A stretch of 64,000 nucleotides of DNA. It comes from Clostridia bacterium (lineage in GTDB: Bacteria > Bacillota > Clostridia > Christensenellales > Aristaeellaceae). The translations under genes were made by a program, and so were the position numbers. This document shows, in pieces, positions 34,324 through 40,905 of the stretch (position 1 is its first letter; the number at the start of each line of letters is the position of its first letter). The DNA is taken from NCBI GenBank assembly GCA_017470145.1, contig JAFUFB010000003.1, forward strand, positions 1 through 64,000, written 5' to 3'. The notes beneath the pieces were generated by a model, which was not told where the DNA came from, made no database searches, and saw only the letters and a list, made by a program, of their open reading frames with translations.

Positions 34324-35061
34324 TTGAGAAAAATCAGAAGAATCTTCAGCGGAATCGCCGCGCTGGCCCTGATGAGCGCCGCGGCGCTGGCGGAGCCGCT
34401 GACCCTGGGGGAGGATCTGGCGGAGGAGGTACGGGTTCCGCTGAACGACCAGGCGGATTATGTGTATCGGTATCGCTATCCCCAGGTGGACGCTGCTGAC
34501 CCTTCTGCGGAGTTGATCAACAGCTTTTATGAATACAAGGCGGAGGATGCGGTGGGGTTTGAGATTCCCATGAACGCGGATTATTATCAGGCCCAGGAGC
34601 CGACGGAGGATGTGCGGGTGGAGATCGATTATCAGGTCACCTGCAATGGGGAGGATTTCTTCTCCATCCTGATCCGGACCAGCCAAGGGGATCTGTGTTC
34701 CTACGCGGGGCATACCTTCTCCCGCCAGGGAATCAAGCCCGGCTCCTCCGTGGCGCTGCCCTACCTGCTGGGCCTGCTGGAAAGCGAGGAGAGCGATACC
34801 TGGCTGCAGGATCGGCAGACAGGGAAGGCGGACCGCCTGGTGCGGGAGATGGTCTGGGACGCCTTGGAGGAGCGGGAGGATATTGCCCTCTTCGAGGAAC
34901 TGGACGAGGAATATCTGGAATTCGCCTTCTTCCCGGAGGAGGATTTCTATCTGGACGAAACGGGCAATCCCGTTTTCTATCTGCAGCCCGGCGCCGTGGA
35001 GGACAGCGATCGGCTGATCACGGTGCCTATTACCATCGAAGAAATTCTGGATGAAATGTAA
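34324..35061 (+). CDS. Secreted protein, DUF3298/RsiV-like
   Basis: The 245-residue product has a signal peptide (KIRRIFSGIAALALMSAAALA, cleavage after about residue 22) and an exported domain whose layout, YPQVDAADPSAELINSFYEY and later SYAGHTFSRQGIKPGSSVALPYLL, resembles DUF3298/DUF4163 domains as in RsiV. TTG 34324 is used because GGGGGAGG lies 7 bases upstream and no ATG precedes the signal peptide. It may bind cell-wall material or lysozyme like RsiV, but no membrane anchor or sigma factor is present here. Confidence 0.65.
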   Translation: MRKIRRIFSGIAALALMSAAALAEPLTLGEDLAEEVRVPLNDQADYVYRYRYPQVDAADPSAELINSFYEYKAEDAVGFEIPMNADYYQAQEPTEDVRVEIDYQVTCNGEDFFSILIRTSQGDLCSYAGHTFSRQGIKPGSSVALPYLLGLLESEESDTWLQDRQTGKADRLVREMVWDALEEREDIALFEELDEEYLEFAFFPEEDFYLDETGNPVFYLQPGAVEDSDRLITVPITIEEILDEM

Positions 35062-35077
35062 GGAGAAGTATCGACCA

Positions 35078-35497
35078 ATGAGACAGCCTGGAGAAATTAC
35101 GCAGGTCAAGAACGGTATGACGCAGATCACCTTCTGCCGGCCGGAAGCCTGCGCCGCCTGCAATGCCTGCGAGGGCGGGAAGAAGGAGCATGTGATCTGG
35201 GTCCGGGGGACGGAAGGCAACGTGGGGGATATCGCCATTGTGGATATGCCGGACACCATCGTGGCCCGGGCTTCCTTTATCGCCTATGGCCTGCCCCTGA
35301 TCACCCTGCTGCTGGGCATGATTCTGGGAAATATCCTGGCGGAGGGCCAGGATTTGGGCACCGCCCTGGGGGCGATCATCGGCTTGGCGGCGGGCATGCT
35401 GCTGCTGAAGCTGACGGAGAAGAAGCGGATCGGCCGGGATGAGTGGACCCCGAAGATTGTGGATGTGCTGGAAAGAAGCATGGCGGGGGAGGTGTGA
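35078..35497 (+). CDS. RseC/MucC-type SoxR-reducing family protein
   Basis: The 139-residue protein carries the RseC pattern: an N-terminal soluble part with a cysteine cluster (CAACNACEGGKK, about residues 25-36), then two membrane helices (about 70-115). Members occur in Rnf/SoxR-reducing systems and in sigma-E control of Proteobacteria; in Clostridia the role is unclear. ATG 35078 is chosen because AAGGAG lies 13 bases upstream, while ATG 35051 is inside the preceding gene. The FAD oxidoreductase follows six bases later, suggesting a joint redox function. Confidence 0.75.
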   Translation: MRQPGEITQVKNGMTQITFCRPEACAACNACEGGKKEHVIWVRGTEGNVGDIAIVDMPDTIVARASFIAYGLPLITLLLGMILGNILAEGQDLGTALGAIIGLAAGMLLLKLTEKKRIGRDEWTPKIVDVLERSMAGEV

Positions 35498-35503
35498 TCG
35501 GCT

Positions 35504-36877
35504 TTGAAGGAATATGATGTACTGATCGTCGGGGCAGGCCCCGGCGGCATCTTTACAGCCTATGAGCTGGTGACAAAGTCTGATACGCCCCTGCGGGTGG
35601 GTGTGTTCGAGATGGGCCGCCCCCTGGAGAAGCGGAAATGCCCCATCGACGGGGAGAAGATCAAGTCCTGCATCGGCTGCAAGTCCTGCTCCATCATGAG
35701 CGGCTTCGGCGGCGCCGGGGCTTTCTCGGATGGGAAATACAATATCACCAATGATTTCGGCGGCAGCCTCCATGAATATATCGGCAAAAACAAAGCTCTG
35801 GAGCTGATGCGGTATGTGGACGAGATCAACCTGAAATACGGCGGCGAAGGGACGAAGCTGTATTCCACCGCCAATACCTCCATCCGCCGCAGATGCCTGG
35901 AAAACGGGCTGCATCTGCTGGACGCGGAGGTGCGCCATTTGGGCACTGATATCAATTATGTGGTGCTCCAGCGGCTGTATGACTTCCTGCGGGACCAGGT
36001 GGATTTCCATTTCGACGCTATGGTGACGGATGTCAAGCATCTGGGGGAGGAATACGAGATCACCGTGGGAGAGGAAACCTATCGGGCGAAGAAACTGGTG
36101 ATTTCTGTCGGCCGCAGCGGCAGCAAGTGGATGGAAGGCATCTGCCGGGAGATGGGCATCAAAACTCGCAGCAACCGGGTGGATATCGGCGTGCGGGTGG
36201 AGCTGCCCGCGGAGGTCTTCAGCCATCTGACAGATGAGCTGTACGAAAGCAAGATCATTTATCGCACCCAGAAGTTTGAGGATCTGGTGCGCACCTTCTG
36301 CATGAATCCCCGGGGCGCGGTGGTCAGCGAGAACACCAATGGCATCGTCACGGTGAACGGCCATAGCTATGAGGACCCGGCGAAGCACACCTCCAATACG
36401 AATTTCGCGCTGCTGGTGAGCCAGCATTTCTCCGAGCCCTTCAAGGACTCCAATGGTTATGGTGAAAGCATCGCCCGGCTCAGCAATATGCTGGGCGGCG
36501 GGGTTATCGTGCAGCGGTTTGGCGACCTGATTCGGGGCCGGCGCAGCACCCCCGGGCGGATCGAGGGCTCCTTTGTGACCCCCACCCTCAGCGCCACGCC
36601 GGGGGATTTGAGTCTGGTGATCCCCAAGCGGATTCTGGACGGCATTATCGAAATGATCTATGCCCTGGATAAGATCGCCCCCGGCACCGCCAATGATGAT
36701 ACCCTGCTGTATGGCGTGGAAGTGAAGTTCTATAACATGGAAGTGGCCCTGAATTCGAATCTGGAAACCAGCAGGCCCGGCATGTTCGTCATCGGGGACG
36801 GCAGCGGCGTCACCCATAGCCTGAGCCATGCCAGCGCCAGCGGCGTGTATGTGGCAAGGCATATTCTGGGAATATAA
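35504..36877 (+). CDS. FAD-dependent oxidoreductase (COG2509-like)
   Basis: The 457-residue enzyme has the dinucleotide-binding start DVLIVGAGPGGIFTAYEL (about residues 5-22), a cysteine-rich insert CPIDGEKIKSCIGCKSCSIM (about 46-65), and the closing FAD segment GMFVIGDGSGVTHSLSHASASG. Such proteins are uncharacterised FAD dehydrogenases. The cysteine cluster C-x2-C-x2-C-like may bind a metal or be redox-active. TTG 35504 follows GGGGGAGG by 11 bases. It is next to the RseC-like gene. Confidence 0.85.
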   Translation: MKEYDVLIVGAGPGGIFTAYELVTKSDTPLRVGVFEMGRPLEKRKCPIDGEKIKSCIGCKSCSIMSGFGGAGAFSDGKYNITNDFGGSLHEYIGKNKALELMRYVDEINLKYGGEGTKLYSTANTSIRRRCLENGLHLLDAEVRHLGTDINYVVLQRLYDFLRDQVDFHFDAMVTDVKHLGEEYEITVGEETYRAKKLVISVGRSGSKWMEGICREMGIKTRSNRVDIGVRVELPAEVFSHLTDELYESKIIYRTQKFEDLVRTFCMNPRGAVVSENTNGIVTVNGHSYEDPAKHTSNTNFALLVSQHFSEPFKDSNGYGESIARLSNMLGGGVIVQRFGDLIRGRRSTPGRIEGSFVTPTLSATPGDLSLVIPKRILDGIIEMIYALDKIAPGTANDDTLLYGVEVKFYNMEVALNSNLETSRPGMFVIGDGSGVTHSLSHASASGVYVARHILGI

Positions 36878-36886
36878 TTTATACAA

Positions 36887-36910
36887 GTCCTCCCCAATAA
36901 AGGGGAGGAC
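36887..36910. terminator. Hairpin between oxidoreductase and tmcAL
   Basis: GTCCTCCCC (36887-36895) pairs perfectly with GGGGAGGAC (36902-36910), but AAAAT rather than a T-run follows. It may protect the 3' end of the upstream RNA rather than terminate it. Confidence 0.4.
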
Positions 36911-36948
36911 AAAATCATATTGCCATATCAACGGAGAGAGGATTTATT

Positions 36949-38130
36949 TTGGATTTGAATCGACAGGAGTTCTCCCCTGGAAAGGTTTTAGGCATTGTCG
37001 CGGAATACGATCCCTTCCATCGGGGGCATGAAAGACACCTGCGCCTGGCGAAGGAGCAGGTGCGGCCAGATTTTACCTATGTGGTCCTCAGCGGCTGCGT
37101 CAAGCAGCGGGGGGAGCTGGCGATGCTTTCGCCCTATGATCGAGCCCGGTGCGCCTTGGCCGCGGGAGCGGACGCGGTGTTTGCGCTGCCCGCCGCCTGG
37201 ACGGTAAGGGATGCGGAGCATTATGCCCTGGGGGCGGTAATTTTGCTGCAAAGGCTGGGAATTACTCATCTGGCCTTTGGTGCTGAGGCGGAAAGCCTGG
37301 AAGTCATGGGAAGAATCGCGGAGCTTCTGGAAAATCCAACCGACAGTTTTCAGCAAGCCCTGCATCGCGGGCTGAAGGCGGGGACGGGTTATCCCCGGGC
37401 CGTGAGCCAAGCCTTGGAGAGAATCAATCCGGCCTGGGCCGAGATCATGAATCAGCCCAATAATATCCTGGCGATTTGCTATCTGCGGGCGATCTTGCGG
37501 CTGGACGCCCATATTCAACCCGTTCTGATTCCACGCCAAGGAGGATATCATGCGGATCGAATCGATCCGGAACAGCCTTCCGCCTCTGTCTTAAGAGGAG
37601 CCCTGGAGAGAGGAAACTATTGGCCCACGTATCAAGCCATGACGGCAGAAAGCGCCCGGCTGCTGCGCAAGGCGATACTGAATAGCGCTCTTCCTCGAAG
37701 AGAAGCACTGGATACGCTGCTGATTGGGCGTCTGCGTTCCATGACCCGGGAAGATATCCAAGCCCTGCCCTATGTATCCGAGGGACTGGAAGACTTGATC
37801 TTCTCCGCCGCCAGAAAAGTGCAAACCCGGGAACAGTTACTGGATATGGCCTCCGGGAAGCGCTATCCCAAAGCAAGAATCAGCCGAATTTGCGCCTGGG
37901 CGCTGCTGGGCCTGAAGGCAGAAGAGCTGGAGGCAGAGCGCCTTCCAGAGCATGCAATCCTGTTAAGCCTTCGAGATAAACCGGAAATGACTGCCCTCTG
38001 GCGGAATAAAAAGAACCTGATCACCACCTCCTGGACCAATGAAACAGACATAAAAGCCTGGCAACTCTGGGCCCAGTGCGCCAACCTCCCGGATGTTTAT
38101 CCGTGGAAAGAGAAGGTTGTTCGATTATAA
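36949..38130 (+). CDS. tmcAL: tRNA(Met) cytidine acetate ligase
   Basis: TmcAL uses acetate and ATP to make N4-acetylcytidine at the wobble base of elongator tRNA-Met. The nucleotidyltransferase start GIVAEYDPFHRGHERHL (about residues 12-28) has the HxGH motif, and VVLSGCVKQRGELAMLS and HYALGAVILLQRLGITHLAFGAE follow the family. TTG 36949 is likely, with GAGAGG seven bases upstream. Length is 393 residues. The last third is less GC-rich than its neighbours, at the left edge of the accessory insert. Confidence 0.9.
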   Translation: MDLNRQEFSPGKVLGIVAEYDPFHRGHERHLRLAKEQVRPDFTYVVLSGCVKQRGELAMLSPYDRARCALAAGADAVFALPAAWTVRDAEHYALGAVILLQRLGITHLAFGAEAESLEVMGRIAELLENPTDSFQQALHRGLKAGTGYPRAVSQALERINPAWAEIMNQPNNILAICYLRAILRLDAHIQPVLIPRQGGYHADRIDPEQPSASVLRGALERGNYWPTYQAMTAESARLLRKAILNSALPRREALDTLLIGRLRSMTREDIQALPYVSEGLEDLIFSAARKVQTREQLLDMASGKRYPKARISRICAWALLGLKAEELEAERLPEHAILLSLRDKPEMTALWRNKKNLITTSWTNETDIKAWQLWAQCANLPDVYPWKEKVVRL

Positions 38131-38140
38131 TAAACGCGAT

Positions 38141-38185
38141 GGACTCGATGGACTCGATATGATTTTGTCGAGGACTCGACAAAAT
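38141..38185. repeat. GTCGAG palindrome cluster A
   Basis: Two tandem copies of GGACTCGAT (38141-38149, 38150-38158) are followed by a perfect palindrome with arms ATTTTGTCGAG (38162-38172) and CTCGACAAAAT (38175-38185) separated by GA. It lies between tmcAL and the ATPase gene, upstream of the ATPase promoter. The same core recurs at 39865-39926 and 40801-40887. Confidence 0.8.
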
Positions 38186-38219
38186 AATTATCGTGTGCTG
38201 TAGCGGTTAACAATTTGTC

Positions 38220-38248
38220 TTGACGAAATGCGTATCATGAGTTACACT
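38220..38248 (+). promoter_or_regulatory. Promoter of the ATPase gene
   Basis: TTGACG (38220-38225) and TACACT (38243-38248) are spaced by 17 bases. The -10 box overlaps the left end of the CTTTGC inverted repeat. Confidence 0.6.
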
Positions 38249-38289
38249 TTGCAAAAGAGAACTTTGCCAAAGACCTCTTTTGCAAAGTG
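38245..38289 (+). repeat. CTTTGC triple inverted-repeat array
   Basis: CACTTTGCAAAAGAG (38245-38259) is a perfect inverted repeat of CTCTTTTGCAAAGTG (38275-38289). The 15-base loop itself contains the palindrome CTTTG-C-CAAAG (38262-38272), making three related modules in a row. TTTTT follows the right arm. As DNA it may be a three-site operator; as RNA it could form a strong hairpin at the 5' end of the ATPase transcript, before the ribosome site GGGAGG at 38304-38309. Confidence 0.75.
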
Positions 38290-38315
38290 ATTTTTGGTAA
38301 TCTGGGAGGGTAAAA

Positions 38316-39716
38316 ATGTTTATCGGCAGAGCGCGGGAATTGGAAGAACTGGAAAAACGATGGAATTCGGGACGTTTCGAGTTTGGCGTCGTATATGGCA
38401 GCAGGCGGATTGGAAAATCTGTTCTGCTGAATGAGTTTATCAGCCAAAGAAACGGCTTCCGATTCCAGGCGAGAAAAGGTACAGAGGAGGAGAACCTCCG
38501 CGCCTTTTCCAGGGAGTTTAACCGCTTTCGGGGGATCGATGAGAACCTTCGCTTTGACAATTTCGAACATGCGTTGGAGGCGGTTGTAGCTTATGCGAAG
38601 AAGGAACGTTTTGTATTCGTTATTGATGAAATCGCTTATTTCTGTGTCCGAAGCAAAAGTTTCCTCTCTACGCTGCAATATTTTGTGGATGGAGAATTCC
38701 AAGAAGCCAATATGATGTTCATCCTGTCAGGAAGCAACATCTCCTTCATGAAAGAGCTATTGAACAATCGTAACGATCCCCTATATAAGCGCGCAACGTT
38801 TGAGATGAACGTATTGAAACTTCCCTTTAGCGAAGCACTACAATTTGTTCGGGAGTGTACCACAGAGGATAAGGTTGCTTATCTGTCTCTTTTCGGAACC
38901 TATCCATATTATCTGGCGATGATCGATCTCAGTCAGGGCTTTGAGACGAATGTGAAAAATTTATTGTTCAGCGCCTATGGCAGTCTGGTAGACGCACCGG
39001 ATAAGGTGCTGCCGGAGGGTACATCAGACCAAAATACTTACAGTACGATACTGAGAGCCATATCTCTGGGAAAACGATCCAGCAAGGAAATCTCCGATTA
39101 TGTAGGCCAGTCATCCGGATACCTGGCGGCGTATTTATCTGCCATGGTTGATATGCAGATTCTGGATCATCGGGAGGCATTTACCCGCAATAAGAAGCTG
39201 AACTATTATGAAATATCCGACAATCTGCTCCGCTTTTGGTACCGATTCACCTATGAAGGGGAGGATCAAATTACCCTGGGCCTGGGCGAAATACTATATC
39301 AAGCCCAGCAAAAGGCGATTCGAACCTTCCTGGACCATGGCTTTGAAAGTCTGATTATAGACTACATGACGGAACAGAATGTACTTGGGAAATTGCCCCA
39401 TTACTATGATGCCATCCGCAACTATCGGGTCGAGAATTCCCAACTGGGACGATCTATCGAGTTGGATGGTCTGGCGGAGAGCATTGACGATGGCAGGAAA
39501 TCACTGCTGATCATTGAAGATAAATACAGGAATAGAACCTTTCAGGACAGGGATTTCACGCATTTGGAGGAAAGCGTTTCCGTATTCCCTGGATACAGAC
39601 GGATTGATTACTATCTGTTCTCCCGGGGTGGATATTCTCCAGAGATGATTGCTTTGGCTGCCCAAAGAGACAATGTTCATATGTTGATGCTGCAGGATGT
39701 CATGGGAGAGGCGTGA
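38316..39716 (+). CDS. AAA-type ATPase with DUF234/PD-(D/E)XK-like C-terminal domain
   Basis: The 466-residue protein belongs to the archaeal-type ATPase family. Walker A GSRRIGKSVL is at about residues 28-37 and Walker B FVIDEI at about 101-106. A winged-helix-like region (about 235-300, KRSSKEISDYVGQSSGYLAAYL) precedes the DUF234 part. There, E-L-D (382-384) and E-D-K (401-403) are placed like PD-(D/E)XK nuclease residues. GGGAGG precedes ATG 38316. The gene is visibly AT-richer than the backbone and stands behind two kinds of palindrome. Members are common accessory genes of unknown, possibly defensive, function. Confidence 0.85.
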   Translation: MFIGRARELEELEKRWNSGRFEFGVVYGSRRIGKSVLLNEFISQRNGFRFQARKGTEEENLRAFSREFNRFRGIDENLRFDNFEHALEAVVAYAKKERFVFVIDEIAYFCVRSKSFLSTLQYFVDGEFQEANMMFILSGSNISFMKELLNNRNDPLYKRATFEMNVLKLPFSEALQFVRECTTEDKVAYLSLFGTYPYYLAMIDLSQGFETNVKNLLFSAYGSLVDAPDKVLPEGTSDQNTYSTILRAISLGKRSSKEISDYVGQSSGYLAAYLSAMVDMQILDHREAFTRNKKLNYYEISDNLLRFWYRFTYEGEDQITLGLGEILYQAQQKAIRTFLDHGFESLIIDYMTEQNVLGKLPHYYDAIRNYRVENSQLGRSIELDGLAESIDDGRKSLLIIEDKYRNRTFQDRDFTHLEESVSVFPGYRRIDYYLFSRGGYSPEMIALAAQRDNVHMLMLQDVMGEA

Positions 39717-39910
39717 CGTGTCGGCTTAAAATAGCAGCCATCGTAAGGGAAGCAGAGTATGAAAATCGTACAATCAGGGGCTATATGTGGTTCTAATTCG
39801 CTATAGGAAAGGTATGTCCTATCCGACCTGATGATGAAGTTCAAGGAAGAGCTATGGACATTCCGACTCGACAGACTCGACATACGTTTTGTCGAGGACT
39901 CGACATTATT
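39717..39910. other. Intergenic gap between ATPase gene and sfsA
   Basis: This 194-base gap between convergent genes holds no convincing gene. Its right end contains palindrome cluster B. No classical T-run terminator is visible, so the palindromes may themselves end transcription. Confidence 0.4.
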
Positions 39911-39926
39911 TCATCGAGGACTCGAT
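39865..39926. repeat. GTCGAG palindrome cluster B
   Basis: Tandem GACTCGACA copies (39865-39873, 39874-39882) are followed by TGTCGAG/CTCGACA (39890-39905) and ATCGAG/CTCGAT (39913-39926), each with GA in the middle. The order, tandem half sites then palindrome, repeats that of cluster A. The last palindrome overlaps the final codons of sfsA, whose C terminus (SSPR) is therefore encoded by the repeat. Confidence 0.8.
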
Positions 39927-40573
39927 AAAATCACAAGACTATCCGGTTCTACATGGCAGGGAAGCATCAGGATCTCCACACCAGCTTTTTCAGCTTCGTG
40001 AAAAGCGGTTTCAAATGCGGGATCCGTTACTCCGTGGGGCAGGACCTCCGTTACGCCATCCATCTGGATCACGAAAGCGGCGATGCTATGAAATCCTGCT
40101 TTGTGGGCTTTGATCAATTCGTATAGATGCTTCGTACCGCGTTCAGTGGGCGCGTCAGGGAAGTAGCCTATCCCGGCTATCTCCAGCGTGCAGCCCTTGA
40201 CCTCCATGAGGTAGCGTTCATTACCACGCGCCATAAAGAAATCAACGCGGGAATTGCCGTAGGTGTATTCTGGAACAATTCGATCAAACCCTTGCCCATC
40301 AAGCCATTCTTTGACGACTTTGTTCGGGGCCTGACTGTCGATGTTGAACAAAACTCCGTTCTCTTTGCGGACGGCCACCAGATCATATTTTGTTTTGCGC
40401 CCCGACGACGCAGGAGCTGTCAGCCATACTTCGCAGCCGGGGATCAGCAATTCCCTGCATCGGCCGGTATTCTTCACATGTACAGTTTCGATAAGCCCAT
40501 CAATTTCAACATGGGCGATGAACCGATTCGGCCGGTCTATAAAGATTCCGGGCGTAATGTTGTCGTATTTCAA
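39911..40573 (-). CDS. sfsA: SfsA family protein (DNA-binding, nuclease-like fold)
   Basis: SfsA was named for sugar fermentation stimulation in E. coli; it binds DNA and has an N-terminal OB-like part and a nuclease-like C-terminal fold. Here DNITPGIFIDRPNRFIAHVEIDG and KNTGRCRELLIPG mark the N-terminal part, and RVDFFMA with LMEVKGCTLE gives the acidic and E-x-K residues of the second. TTG 40573 is chosen because family members begin with KYDN; the frame is open upstream to 40651. Length is 220 residues. It is the only minus-strand gene in the insert, and its end runs into cluster B. Confidence 0.82.
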   Translation of the reverse strand: MKYDNITPGIFIDRPNRFIAHVEIDGLIETVHVKNTGRCRELLIPGCEVWLTAPASSGRKTKYDLVAVRKENGVLFNIDSQAPNKVVKEWLDGQGFDRIVPEYTYGNSRVDFFMARGNERYLMEVKGCTLEIAGIGYFPDAPTERGTKHLYELIKAHKAGFHSIAAFVIQMDGVTEVLPHGVTDPAFETAFHEAEKAGVEILMLPCHVEPDSLVILSSPR

Positions 40574-40800
40574 ACCTTCACCTTCTACTCCGTCAAGATC
40601 GCTGCCAATAGCTACGATGAAAAGCCCGTGTGACAGTCTGAATAAACACAAGACTTAGATACAAACTCTGTCGAATAGTGTATCTTCTAACAGGCTGATT
40701 ATTCATCCGCTTGGAGGATAGTATACAGAAAATCTGCCAGGAACACAAGTTTTTCCATATGCTCTAAGAAGCATGATATGAGTTGGGAGATATGCGCAAT

Positions 40801-40887
40801 ATACTCGATCCCATTCTGTCGAGCTCTCGATAAAATAACGTCGAGGACTCGACAAAATCATGTCGACATGGTATACTTATGTCGAGG
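40801..40887. repeat. GTCGAG palindrome cluster C over the AlbA_2 promoter
   Basis: From left to right: half site ACTCGAT (40803-40809), TGTCGAG/CTCGATA (40817-40832) around CT, GTCGAG/CTCGAC (40840-40853) around GA, the perfect 8-mer TGTCGACA (40861-40868), and a half site TGTCGAG (40881-40887 region). The right arm of the second palindrome supplies the -35 box and the 8-mer fills the promoter spacer. Confidence 0.8.
40849..40877 (+). promoter_or_regulatory. Promoter of the AlbA_2 gene, embedded in palindromes
   Basis: TCGACA (40849-40854) and TATACT (40872-40877) are spaced by 17 bases. Because the -35 box is part of a GTCGAG palindrome and another palindrome occupies the spacer, a protein bound there would control this promoter directly. 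Confidence 0.65.
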
Positions 40888-40905
40888 CGGGAAAGGAGGT
40901 TGTGC

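Larger units (their letters stand above)
40574..40905. other. Long intergenic region between sfsA and AlbA_2 gene
   Basis: This 332-base gap separates divergent genes. It holds palindrome cluster C and the AlbA_2 promoter at its right end. A weak minus-strand -10 (TATACT, about 40718-40723) with a poor -35 could serve sfsA. No gene was found in it. Confidence 0.45.

Noticed and set aside
33406..35259. 617-codon minus-strand frame across three plus-strand genes
   Set aside because: It crosses gene boundaries of the plus strand and shows only biased residues.
38141..40887. GTCGAG clusters as a CRISPR array
   Set aside because: Repeats are short, palindromic and irregularly spaced over 2.7 kb with genes between them, so they do not form an array.
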